From Rickettsiales bacterium UBA1997 (GTDB lineage: Bacteria; Pseudomonadota; Alphaproteobacteria; Rickettsiales; UBA1997), in the NCBI GenBank assembly GCA_002335845.1, contig DDCV01000121.1, positions 1 through 10,709 of the forward strand: DNA of 10,709 nucleotides, written 5' to 3'. The translations under genes were made by a program, and so were the position numbers. The notes beneath the pieces are model-generated. The model was not told where the DNA came from, did no database searches, and saw only the letters and a list, made by a program, of their open reading frames with translations. Shown here in pieces: positions 1-7,482 of this stretch. Position 1 is the stretch's first letter, and the number at the start of each line of letters is the position of its first letter.

Positions 1-210
1 ACACGGGGTTTTGGACACTCCCGATTTCTACAGCCGAAAAATGGATTTGTTGCAGATTACCCCAACTATGCACACCCTGATACAAAGTCATATTTTTCAA
101 TCATTTTTGCCTTAAAATACTTTGAATTATACGGAGATGTAGTTATACCAAAATCCATCTTTAATACTGCATTTAACCTTCTTATTTTTGGTCCAAAATT
201 TAAGCAATAA
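1..210 (+). CDS. C-terminal end of an unrecognised protein (5' truncated by window edge)
   Basis: Reading from base 1, the frame stays open for 69 codons and stops at TAA 208-210. The peptide is rich in aromatic residues and looks like real protein: it contains HSRFLQPKNGFVADYPNY near its start, YFELYGDVV in the middle, and ends in FGPKFKQ. I do not recognise the family, and no catalytic motif can be named. The 3' third of the frame (145-176, encoding about IPKSIFNTAFN) is also the left arm of a perfect 32-bp inverted repeat. The stop codon lies inside a second inverted repeat that would form a terminator. The true C-terminus may therefore have been altered by insertion or rearrangement of this palindrome. 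A competing frame from base 2 stays open only to 115 and gives less protein-like sequence. The gene is convergent with panB. Confidence 0.5.
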   Translation, partial: TRGFGHSRFLQPKNGFVADYPNYAHPDTKSYFSIIFALKYFELYGDVVIPKSIFNTAFNLLIFGPKFKQ

Positions 211-304
211 ATCTTATATATCAATATACACGGCGATTTATTGCTTAAATTTTATCCTCAAAACTAATTTGATTAAATGCAGTATTAAAGATGGATTTTG
301 GTAT
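145..304. repeat. 160-bp palindromic element with perfect 32-bp outer arms and 19-bp inner arms
   Basis: Bases 145-176 and 273-304 are exact reverse complements (32 of 32). Nearly concentric with them, 195-213 and 235-253 are exact reverse complements (19 of 19). The spacers between the arms (177-194 and 254-272) agree only at about half their positions, and the apical loop is 214-234. The left half is coding for the unrecognised gene; the right outer arm touches the panB stop codon (304-306). It could be a mobile palindromic element inserted in frame, or an inverted duplication of the gene end. Confidence 0.85.
195..253. terminator. Bidirectional terminator-like hairpin between convergent genes
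   Basis: A perfect 19-bp stem (195-213 with 235-253) has a 21-base loop. The 3' arm ends in TTTT on both strands, so it could end transcription of the plus-strand gene, whose TAA at 208-210 lies in the 5' arm, and of panB coming from the other side. The stem is AT-rich and lacks a strong GC clamp, so termination is an inference from position and symmetry. Confidence 0.5.
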
Positions 305-1128
305 TATTTGGCGACCTTGTTAGCTTTATAATTTGTTAAATTTTGGTCCTCAGGAAACTTTTTATTTATAACATCGCTTTGATAGCATTTTACTGCATTA
401 TGTAATCTTTGAGCAAAATTATCATAATTTTTGACAAATTTTGGCTTAAATTCTTCGTTTAACCCAATCAAATCATCGGTTACCAAAATTTGTCCATCAC
501 AATTTCGTGAAGCACCTATGCCAATTGTCGGAATATTTATCGATTCCGTTATCTTGTCAGCTAGATCTGATGGAACCGCCTCAATTACAAGGGCAAATGC
601 ACCATAATCTGCTATTTTCTTAGAGATTTCTAATATCTTATTTGCCGATTCTTGATCCATGCCCTGATATTTATAGCCACCAATTTTTCTAACATGTTGC
701 GGCAACAACCCAACATGGCCAATAACAGGAATTTGCTCCTGGCAGAGATATTTTAGAATTGGCAAAATATCTTCATTAACTTCAATTTTAATAGCGTCGC
801 ATTTTGTTTGAGATAAAACTTCTCTTGCGCTAATTAGCGCCTGTTCACCAGATTTCTCATAAGTTCCATGAGGTAAGTCAACTACCACTAAAGATTTGTG
901 ACTGGCCTTTTTAACGCATTTGCCGTGATTAATCATCATTTCCAAAGTAACATCGATGGTATCTTTCATGCCATACACCGTCATCCCCAGAGAATCTCCT
1001 ACTAAAATTAAGTCACAATATTGATCAATAATTTTGGCAACTGAGTAGCTATAAGCCGTTAAACAGCATATTTTTTGTTTATTTTTTTTATCAAGAAGAT
1101 CGGATATTTTAGGATTATTTTTATGCAT
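304..1128 (-). CDS. panB: 3-methyl-2-oxobutanoate hydroxymethyltransferase (ketopantoate hydroxymethyltransferase)
   Basis: This is the first committed enzyme of pantothenate (vitamin B5, CoA precursor) synthesis. It transfers a hydroxymethyl group from methylenetetrahydrofolate to 2-oxoisovalerate in the cytoplasm. The 274 residues are close to the usual family length. Hallmarks are LTAYSYSVAK near residue 23, the metal-binding VGDSLGM (Asp45) and VVVDLPHGTY (Asp84), KIEVN (Lys114, Glu116), IGHVGLLPQ (residues 136-144), IEAVP with the likely catalytic Glu183, and IGIGASRNCDGQ (residues 202-213). The ATG start at 1128 places the first conserved block about 20 residues in, as expected. It lies 52 bases downstream of the AsmA-family gene on the same strand and is probably the last gene of the murG cluster. 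The partner panC is not in the window. The stop codon abuts the 160-bp palindrome. Confidence 0.97.
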   Translation of the reverse strand: MHKNNPKISDLLDKKNKQKICCLTAYSYSVAKIIDQYCDLILVGDSLGMTVYGMKDTIDVTLEMMINHGKCVKKASHKSLVVVDLPHGTYEKSGEQALISAREVLSQTKCDAIKIEVNEDILPILKYLCQEQIPVIGHVGLLPQHVRKIGGYKYQGMDQESANKILEISKKIADYGAFALVIEAVPSDLADKITESINIPTIGIGASRNCDGQILVTDDLIGLNEEFKPKFVKNYDNFAQRLHNAVKCYQSDVINKKFPEDQNLTNYKANKVAK

Positions 1129-1180
1129 TACTGAAGACTAATTAGCGTTATTTTGAAGATTATGCCAATATCAAAGATAA

Positions 1181-4100
1181 TTAATTTTGATAATTGATAT
1201 TAGAGCCACTACCTTCATTTTGGTTATTAAAATCTTTACTAAAATCTATTGATTCTTGCGCATTATTTACCCCCTCTTCTTTGACTATCTTTTTGCTATA
1301 TAATGTCGGCAAGCCAAGATATTGCCTAACTTGGTCAAGATTAGTTATCTGAGTTAACTGACCGTCTTTATAGGAAATATTAGAAGAAATATTGATGGGT
1401 ATTTGTTTTTTACGAGTACCGGTTAAAAAAAGCGTATTAAAATTCCCTTTTGCCAATTTATTCTTGATATTAAGCGAGCCGCTTAAAATGCTATTTAATG
1501 CTGGCGCCTTAATATCAGCCCTAAAGCTAGCTCGTTGATTATCAATAATATTTATCGTACCTGTTACTTGGTCAAAAACTGTTTTAGAGTTGTTATCAAA
1601 AATTATAGCTTCAGGATTTCCTATTCTTTTACCTTGAATACTGGCGACAAATAATTCTTTTATTAAGTTACTCAAGCCATATTTATATATCTGAACTGAT
1701 TTAGCATTAAAAGCTATTTTAGATGATAGATTTCTAAAAAAATCTTCTTTTTTAGCAGCTGATGATGAAAATCCAGCGCTAATATTGCCTCTGGCTTCAA
1801 TATTATTAATATTGGCTATTTTGTTTAAAATTTTTCCAATATCTATATCGGTCGCAGTTAAGGAGCCGCTTAAAACCTTAAGATTGCCTAATCTTACTAA
1901 GCCTTTATATTCAAGGCTTCCACCCAAAAGATCACTTGTAACCTCAGAATTTTTTAACGAGCCATCACTTAATTCGCCATAGATTTTAGCTTCATCCATC
2001 TCAAATCCATCTATTGTAACTTTTTTTAAATATAAATTTATAATGCCATCAAAGCCCTTTAAAGAGGGTAGGGCTAATATTTGATCAAAAAAATCTCGGT
2101 GCTCTAAATTGTTATTTGTCTTAAAGCTGCTATTAAGCTCAATATTATTATCTTGTGAATCATAGCTAAATTTATCGGCAAAGACACGAGCGTTAAATTT
2201 TGGAGTGTTACCGCTAACATCTAAAATAAGATTGGCTTCAAGATTAGTTTTATCAGATACAAGCTTCATGTCAGAAATTTCAAAATAGCCTCGACCTATC
2301 TTAACTCTAAGAGACTGATCTCTAAAAGTTTCACCTTTATAAACCAAGCTATCAAATCTTAGCTTTATGTCATTGCGTGATATCATGCTATTAAGCCACA
2401 ATATCTTTTTTAAAAAGGATCCAGGAGAAAGATAAATATTTTGTCCAGATGTCAAAAAAAACTCATCAACATTAAAATGAGTTCCGTAAAGATCGAGAAT
2501 CACATCATTTGATTTTGATCTATTGCTAACAATTTTTATATTACCTAAAAATTCATTACTATTATTATTTAGATTTAGGTATATATTGTTAAAGATAGTG
2601 TTGCTTGGAAGTAATAATATATCAGAATATATAGAATATTTCTTAAGATTATCCATTTTTAGATTCTGGGATTCTATATTAAACCAACGTAATATATCTT
2701 GCAAATTATCACCCTTGGCATCAATTTTTCCAACAAATTTAGGGCTTTTACTGTTATTATCAAAAGCGCCACTTACTCGAAACATACCACCACCGGGGGT
2801 TTCAAATATAAGTGGTAAAATCATTACTTTTCCGCCTTTGGAGATAGTAATATAGATGTCACTATTTTTAATTTCTCCATCAAGATATTTTACATTATCT
2901 ATTTTAATTTCAGCGGTTAGATCGATATATTTTATATTTTTAGAGATGCTCTGTATGTCTAGCTTTTCATTTTCTATAATTTCTTTTTGCTTAGATCCTA
3001 ATAAGGGTTGATCAGCATCGTCATATACACTTTTATTGTCGATAATAATTAGCTCCGACTCCTCTCCTGCCTCTGGTATTTCTTTTTTATTTATCAGACT
3101 ATCTTTGCTTAATTCTTGAGTCTTACGAGTTATTTCTTGCTCTTGTTTTTGATCGGGAAAATATTTTATATAGCTTTGTATCTTCTCTAAGCTAAGTGGC
3201 TCACCCGACCATAGGCTATCAAGATCGAGGTGTTTTAGATTTAGGGCGATATCAATAATTGGAATTTGTTGACTTAAACTAATATTTGCCACCCCTTCGC
3301 CATTAATTATTGATGAATTGATTAATATATTATCTATAGTCAACTCCTTGGATACATTGTTGATATCAGCACTAATCTTTATATCTTTGGAATTATAGTT
3401 TAGCTTATTAAAAATTAGATCATAATTATTGACATAGCTGCCATAAAAGGATTTAAGTTCGGAAATATCAGCGATCAGATTGCCGCTGAATTGGCTTTTA
3501 GCAATATTGTTATTTTTATTAAATCTCCCATCCATCCTCGCTACAATTATTGGAGATAGAATTTCTATATATGATTTTTTTGATCCAAAATTTATTAATG
3601 CTTTGATCTTACTCTTGAACTTGTTGCTATTAAAATCGATTTCGGTTTTTAATTTGCTATAATCTAAATCTATATAACCATTTATTGCTTCCATCTTTTT
3701 TTTTCTTAACATATTATCATATCTAATAAACTTGCCATTAGATATTTTAATCTTGGGAATATTTAGGATGTTAAATTGATCAGATGAAATTCTTTCTATA
3801 TTAAAAATTCTACCACTAATTCCTTGCCCCATATCACTATTTTTAATATCTTGCAATGGAATTTTATCCTCTGTGATAGCTTTAAGGAAATAGCTATCCT
3901 CGTTTTTTTGCCAAATATCACTTTGATAAGATTCAAGAATCGCGTCATTAAAGGTTAGGTTGGAGGTAAAGCTATCAGAAGAAATGCCAAAAAGAGGGAT
4001 TTGTGAAATTATTGATTTTGCATAAAAATTAAAGTAACCTATTGTTTCACCAGCTTCATTTTTTTTAGAAAAATTACGCATAACCACATTGTTGGCAATA

Positions 4101-4393
4101 ATAACGGGATAGGGTATAAATTTTATTTCTAGCTCACCATTAATAGAAAAATTACTTTTGCTAATCTCGCTAATTTTTTGCTCTATCTTAAATTTTAAAG
4201 CTGAGTTATTCAGGGTCATTGGTATAAAGATGGCCAATCCAACCAACAAAGATATAGCTAGTACAACAATCTTAAAGCTTCGAGATTTAGCCAAATTATT
4301 AAGATGAATAATAGCAATAGTTAGTAAATTAAAAAACCTAATGCTATAGCCAGTTACGAATCTTGTTTTTTGTAAGATCTTTTCAAGAGACAT
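1181..4393 (-). CDS. AsmA-family envelope protein (predicted inter-membrane lipid transport/assembly)
   Basis: This is a 1070-residue inner-membrane-anchored protein. One transmembrane segment lies at about residues 41-60, after a basic N-terminal stretch. It is followed by an AsmA-type opening (FSINGELEIKFIPYPVI, residues 82-98) and then long beta-rich repeats typical of the family. The C-terminal AsmA-like region is seen near residues 845-1010 (IEARGNISAGF, then YGLSNLIKELF), with TQITNLDQVRQYLG close to the end. AsmA, YhdP and TamB relatives are known to form bridge-like structures linking inner and outer membranes and to affect phospholipid transport or outer-membrane assembly; which role applies here is inference. 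A charged, probably disordered stretch lies at about residues 410-475, and a polar Asn/Ser/Gln-rich tail follows residue 1030. Its ATG overlaps the stop of the upstream small membrane gene by one base (TAATG), suggesting coupled translation. Confidence 0.85.
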   Translation of the reverse strand: MSLEKILQKTRFVTGYSIRFFNLLTIAIIHLNNLAKSRSFKIVVLAISLLVGLAIFIPMTLNNSALKFKIEQKISEISKSNFSINGELEIKFIPYPVIIANNVVMRNFSKKNEAGETIGYFNFYAKSIISQIPLFGISSDSFTSNLTFNDAILESYQSDIWQKNEDSYFLKAITEDKIPLQDIKNSDMGQGISGRIFNIERISSDQFNILNIPKIKISNGKFIRYDNMLRKKKMEAINGYIDLDYSKLKTEIDFNSNKFKSKIKALINFGSKKSYIEILSPIIVARMDGRFNKNNNIAKSQFSGNLIADISELKSFYGSYVNNYDLIFNKLNYNSKDIKISADINNVSKELTIDNILINSSIINGEGVANISLSQQIPIIDIALNLKHLDLDSLWSGEPLSLEKIQSYIKYFPDQKQEQEITRKTQELSKDSLINKKEIPEAGEESELIIIDNKSVYDDADQPLLGSKQKEIIENEKLDIQSISKNIKYIDLTAEIKIDNVKYLDGEIKNSDIYITISKGGKVMILPLIFETPGGGMFRVSGAFDNNSKSPKFVGKIDAKGDNLQDILRWFNIESQNLKMDNLKKYSIYSDILLLPSNTIFNNIYLNLNNNSNEFLGNIKIVSNRSKSNDVILDLYGTHFNVDEFFLTSGQNIYLSPGSFLKKILWLNSMISRNDIKLRFDSLVYKGETFRDQSLRVKIGRGYFEISDMKLVSDKTNLEANLILDVSGNTPKFNARVFADKFSYDSQDNNIELNSSFKTNNNLEHRDFFDQILALPSLKGFDGIINLYLKKVTIDGFEMDEAKIYGELSDGSLKNSEVTSDLLGGSLEYKGLVRLGNLKVLSGSLTATDIDIGKILNKIANINNIEARGNISAGFSSSAAKKEDFFRNLSSKIAFNAKSVQIYKYGLSNLIKELFVASIQGKRIGNPEAIIFDNNSKTVFDQVTGTINIIDNQRASFRADIKAPALNSILSGSLNIKNKLAKGNFNTLFLTGTRKKQIPINISSNISYKDGQLTQITNLDQVRQYLGLPTLYSKKIVKEEGVNNAQESIDFSKDFNNQNEGSGSNINYQN

Positions 4394-4611
4394 TATTTCT
4401 TTTCAATTAATAAAAATCTTTCGACTATTTTAGGGGTGGTAATTTTGTAATATTTGGACTCGCTAAGAAAGCTGAGCGCCAATGATAGTAACAAAAATAA
4501 AAATATAAGTAAAGAGATGCTAAATTTAACTGCCCTATTGTTATTTTGCCTAAATTTACTAGTTTCAAAATTTATGATGTTTTTTGAATTTTTATTTACC
4601 TCTTCTAACAT
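4393..4611 (-). CDS. Small single-pass membrane protein of unknown function
   Basis: This is a 72-residue protein with a polar, Asn/Lys-rich N-terminus (about residues 1-27), one strongly hydrophobic segment at about 28-50 (SISLLIFLFLLLSLALSF), and a short basic C-terminus. The charge pattern suggests a cytoplasmic N-terminus and a short periplasmic tail. I do not recognise it. Its reality is supported by packing: the murG stop TAA is followed directly by its ATG, and its own TAA overlaps the AsmA-family ATG by one base. Size, topology and position beside murG recall small division or envelope proteins such as FtsL, but I see no coiled coil or leucine zipper in the short tail, so that name is not justified. 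A role linked to MurG or to the AsmA-like protein is inferred from gene order only. Confidence 0.65.
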   Translation of the reverse strand: MLEEVNKNSKNIINFETSKFRQNNNRAVKFSISLLIFLFLLLSLALSFLSESKYYKITTPKIVERFLLIEKK

Positions 4612-5766
4612 TTAATTCTTAATTAATTCACATAGCTTTTGACTCGCTGCAATATTTGATAGCTCAAAGATATTTTTAGATAGGCTATGGAGCTTTTTTT
4701 TATCAGTAACTAATTGTGATATCACCCTACTTACATTGCTAATATTAAAATCCTTCTCTTCAATTACTAAAGCAGCATTGTTTTTTTGAAAAAATGTGGC
4801 ATTTTTTAATTGGTGATCATCCGCCGATTGAGCAAAAGGCACTAATATCATCGGCTTTTTAGCAGCGCTAACTTCAAAAATAGTTGATGACCCAGATCTT
4901 GCAATTACTAAATGAGATACCGCAATTAAGCTAGCCATATCATGAAAAAAATGATCTATTGTTACGCTTATATTGTATGATTTATAGCTTTTAAATGTTT
5001 TTTTAGCTAAATCTTTGCGACATTGTTGAAATATAAATAGATTCTCTTTTATATCTTTGCTTAAATTAAAAAAAGACTTAGGTAAAATATCGCTAAATAT
5101 TTTTGCACCACCAGATCCGCCAATAACCGTTATAATAAAAGGCTCTTTTTTAATATTTCTTAAATTAGAAAAATCTGAGTGTAACAGCACTTTATATCCC
5201 AAGCGATTCTTAATATTTGGCATCAAATCATCGATAGGAAGCTTGTAATCTTCTTTGCTAAGCTTTGCGATGTCTTTTCTGACAGGGTTTCCTGTGATAA
5301 CGATTTTATGCTGATATTTTTTATCCAATCCAGTTGTTGTAGAAAAGCTAAGTGCTATTTTATAAGCATATTTGGCAAAAATTCTATTGACCTTTCCCAA
5401 ATGAGCATTTTGCTCATGAAGAATAAGCTTTTTTCTTGCGATTACACTGGCAAGTGCTACTGGAAATGTTGCATACCCTCCGAAGCAAAAAACATATTTT
5501 GGTCTTTTTAAAAATATTAATAATAATGATTTGATAGTGCCAAAGCCAATTTTTATTGAAAAAGACAAAAGATCAAAGATAGTTTTCCCAACTTTAGAAG
5601 ATTGTATTTTGTAACAATTAAATATTTTTTTATCACTAAAAAAGGCGAGGCATTTTTTATCACCTAAAACAGTGACCTCATATCTATTTTTTATAAATTC
5701 CTCAGCAGTTGCTTTGGCTGGCATAATATGCCCCCCGGTACCACCGCTGGCAATGAAGATAAGCAT
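4612..5766 (-). CDS. murG: UDP-N-acetylglucosamine--N-acetylmuramyl-(pentapeptide) pyrophosphoryl-undecaprenol N-acetylglucosamine transferase
   Basis: MurG is a GT28-family enzyme that adds GlcNAc to lipid I to make lipid II, the last cytoplasmic step of peptidoglycan precursor synthesis at the inner leaflet. Two Rossmann domains are visible. The N-terminal one has SGGTGGHI (residues 7-14), CFGGYATFP (94-102), HEQN (117-120) and TGNPVR (158-163). The C-terminal UDP-GlcNAc-binding one has GGSGGA (216-221), ARSGSSTIFE (289-298, Glu298 at the usual nucleotide-ribose contact) and DDHQLKNA (316-323). At 384 residues it is longer than typical MurG (about 355); the surplus sits at about residues 165-209, in the interdomain linker. 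I start it at ATG 5766. A TTG one codon upstream (5769) is possible but gives only one extra residue. It heads the minus-strand cluster and is divergent from argF. Its presence implies the organism still makes peptidoglycan precursors. Confidence 0.96.
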   Translation of the reverse strand: MLIFIASGGTGGHIMPAKATAEEFIKNRYEVTVLGDKKCLAFFSDKKIFNCYKIQSSKVGKTIFDLLSFSIKIGFGTIKSLLLIFLKRPKYVFCFGGYATFPVALASVIARKKLILHEQNAHLGKVNRIFAKYAYKIALSFSTTTGLDKKYQHKIVITGNPVRKDIAKLSKEDYKLPIDDLMPNIKNRLGYKVLLHSDFSNLRNIKKEPFIITVIGGSGGAKIFSDILPKSFFNLSKDIKENLFIFQQCRKDLAKKTFKSYKSYNISVTIDHFFHDMASLIAVSHLVIARSGSSTIFEVSAAKKPMILVPFAQSADDHQLKNATFFQKNNAALVIEEKDFNISNVSRVISQLVTDKKKLHSLSKNIFELSNIAASQKLCELIKN

Positions 5767-5780
5767 CAAAATTTCTTATA

Positions 5781-5807
5781 TTTATACTATTTCTTGGTTC
5801 TTGACAA
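5781..5807 (-). promoter_or_regulatory. Possible murG promoter
   Basis: On the minus strand TTGTCA (5807-5802) is followed after 15 bases by TATAAA (5786-5781), just upstream of the murG ATG. The spacing is short and the leader would be only about 9 bases, so this is a weak candidate. A TTGACA at 5801-5806 on the plus strand overlaps it but has no good -10 element at the right distance toward argF. Confidence 0.25.
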
Positions 5808-5841
5808 ATTATCTGAATGTAATCTAGCTTTAGATTTTGGT

Positions 5842-5906
5842 TAAGATTTTCAATAATCAATTTAATTTACAGAAAAATTGCGGATCGTTGATTATTGAAA
5901 ATCTTA
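5842..5906. repeat. 19-bp perfect inverted repeat between divergent murG and argF
   Basis: TAAGATTTTCAATAATCAA at 5842-5860 is the exact reverse complement of 5888-5906, with a 27-base loop. Further pairing (5830-5837 with 5917-5924, eight bases) extends the structure at its base with an offset, giving about 95 bases in all. Divergent genes do not need a terminator here, so it is more likely a regulatory hairpin in the argF leader, an operator region or a palindromic repeat element. Confidence 0.75.
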
Positions 5907-5946
5907 GCAACTTATCAAATCTAAGATCTAAATAGATATTATATAA

Positions 5947-6864
5947 ATGACTAAACATTTTATCGACATAAATCAGCTGAAAAAAGACGATATCAATAAT
6001 ATTCTTGATCTATCAATTTCACTCAAAAAGCAAGATAAAAATAGCAATAAAGCACTTTTGGGCAAGAATATTGCTATTATTTTTGAAAAAAGTTCAACAC
6101 GAACTAGGGTTTCTTTTGAGGTTGGTGTAAACCAGTTAGGAGGAAGTGCCATAGTGATGAATGCTAATGATATGCAAATTAGCAAGGGTGAGTCAATATA
6201 TGATACCGCTAAAGTATTGTCGCGCTATGTCGATGCTATAGTTATTCGCGCCAACTCGCACCAAGCAATATTGGATTTGGCTAAATACTCTACCGTTCCC
6301 GTGGTAAATGCTTTATCTGATTTTTCGCATCCATGCCAAATAATGGCTAGCATACTAACCCTAAAAGAGCGCTTTGGTGATTTAAGTAACAAAAAAGTGG
6401 TTTGGCTCGGTGAGCAAAATAACGTATTGAACTCATATATTCAAGTAGCCAAGTTTTTTAATTTTGAACTGATAATTTCCTCTCCTAAAGAAATGAATAG
6501 CTCAATTTCTGAAATTAAGTTAGCGCAACAATTAGGGGCAAAAATTAGCCTAATTACTGATCCGCAAGAAGCAGCTAAAAATGCCGATGTTTTAATAGCT
6601 GATACTTGGTTTTCAATGGGAGATGAATCGCAAAGAGACAACAATCTTAGACAGCAAAAAATTAATTTATTAGCACCTTATCAAGTTAATAAAGAGTTGA
6701 TGTCGATAGCTAAAGACGAGGCAATTTTTAGCCACTGTCTTCCAGCTTATCGTGGTTTTGAAGTGACGGCTGATATTATTGATTCTGAGCGTTCAGTAGT
6801 TTTTGATGAGGCTGAAAATAGACTACATACTCAAAAAGCTATATTGGCGTGGCTTTTTTCTTAA
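5947..6864 (+). CDS. argF: Ornithine carbamoyltransferase
   Basis: This enzyme condenses carbamoyl phosphate and L-ornithine to citrulline in the cytoplasm (arginine biosynthesis). The homologous catabolic enzyme, often named ArcB, runs the reaction in reverse. The 305 residues match the family length. The carbamoyl-phosphate domain has EKSSTRTR (residues 47-54) and HPCQ (128-131). The ornithine domain has DTWFSMGDE (219-227), the ornithine carbamoyltransferase SMG signature that separates it from aspartate carbamoyltransferase, and HCLP (263-266) with the catalytic-site Cys. The nucleotide-fold motif reads LGEQNNV (154-160) instead of the more usual G-D-G/A-NN-V. The ATG at 5947 directly precedes the conserved N-terminus; no clear Shine-Dalgarno is seen. 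No other arginine or arginine-deiminase gene is adjacent, so biosynthetic versus catabolic use cannot be settled here. Confidence 0.96.
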   Translation: MTKHFIDINQLKKDDINNILDLSISLKKQDKNSNKALLGKNIAIIFEKSSTRTRVSFEVGVNQLGGSAIVMNANDMQISKGESIYDTAKVLSRYVDAIVIRANSHQAILDLAKYSTVPVVNALSDFSHPCQIMASILTLKERFGDLSNKKVVWLGEQNNVLNSYIQVAKFFNFELIISSPKEMNSSISEIKLAQQLGAKISLITDPQEAAKNADVLIADTWFSMGDESQRDNNLRQQKINLLAPYQVNKELMSIAKDEAIFSHCLPAYRGFEVTADIIDSERSVVFDEAENRLHTQKAILAWLFS

Positions 6865-6928
6865 AAATTATAAATTTTAATAGAAAAATTAATGTATAAA
6901 AAGGGTGTTATATTGTAAAATTTATCTA

Positions 6929-6956
6929 TTGACAATATCTAATATAAATTTATAAC
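6929..6956 (+). promoter_or_regulatory. Strong sigma70-type promoter of rplM-rpsI
   Basis: A perfect -35 box TTGACA (6929-6934), a 16-base spacer and a -10 box TATAAC (6951-6956) lie about 55 bases before the rplM ATG. An 8-bp inverted repeat, AAATTTAT (6918-6925) and ATAAATTT (6944-6951), flanks the -35 box and touches the -10 box. Confidence 0.75.
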
Positions 6957-7010
6957 AAATCATCCCTTATATCTTATAATATATTAAATAGATTTTAGAC
7001 TTAACAAAAG

Positions 7011-7478
7011 ATGAATAAAACTTATACATGTAAACCAAGCGAAGTCACGAGACAGTGGTGGTTAATTGATGCTCAAGATCTAGTTTTAGGCAGGGTATCT
7101 TCAATAATAGCTAATATTTTGCGAGGAAAGCACAAACCCTCATTTACACCAAATTTAGATTGCGGTGACCACGTTGTTGTAATAAATGCTGAGAAAATTG
7201 CCCTAACTGGCAAGAAATATTCTAATAAAAAATACTATTGGCACACTGGTTATCCTGGCGGCATCAAAGATCGCACAGCTAAGCAAATAATGGAAGGAAA
7301 GTTTCCAGAAAGAATTATAGAATCTGCAGTTTCAAGGATGATTTCACGTGGTCCGCTACAAAGAGATATTATGACTAAGCTTCATATCTATAAGGGTAGC
7401 GAACATAAGCATCAAGGACAAACTCCAAAATTGCTTGAAATAGCAAAGATGAATAGAAAAAACTTAAAAACAAACTAA
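7011..7478 (+). CDS. rplM: 50S ribosomal protein L13
   Basis: L13 is an early-assembling large-subunit protein that binds 23S rRNA. The 155 residues show the family pattern: [14 protein letters not shown] (residues 16-29), [20 protein letters not shown] (37-56), the [12 protein letters not shown] block, [10 protein letters not shown] (76-85), and a C-terminal [12 protein letters not shown] typical of alphaproteobacterial L13. It starts at ATG 7011, six residues before the conserved KPSEV. Only weak purine-rich sequence (AAAAG) precedes it. It is followed after four bases by rpsI, the standard L13-S9 pair. Confidence 0.98.
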   Translation: MNKTYTCKPSEVTRQWWLIDAQDLVLGRVSSIIANILRGKHKPSFTPNLDCGDHVVVINAEKIALTGKKYSNKKYYWHTGYPGGIKDRTAKQIMEGKFPERIIESAVSRMISRGPLQRDIMTKLHIYKGSEHKHQGQTPKLLEIAKMNRKNLKTN

Positions 7479-7482
7479 TAAC

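Noticed and set aside
1785..3662. Plus-strand open frames rich in Leu and Ile inside the AsmA-like gene
   Set aside because: Mirror images of the Asn/Lys/Asp-rich minus-strand coding sequence, with no independent support.
5764..5769. TTG start codon for murG one codon upstream of the ATG
   Set aside because: The ATG at 5766 gives the normal short lead into the SGGTGGHI motif, and nothing favours the TTG.
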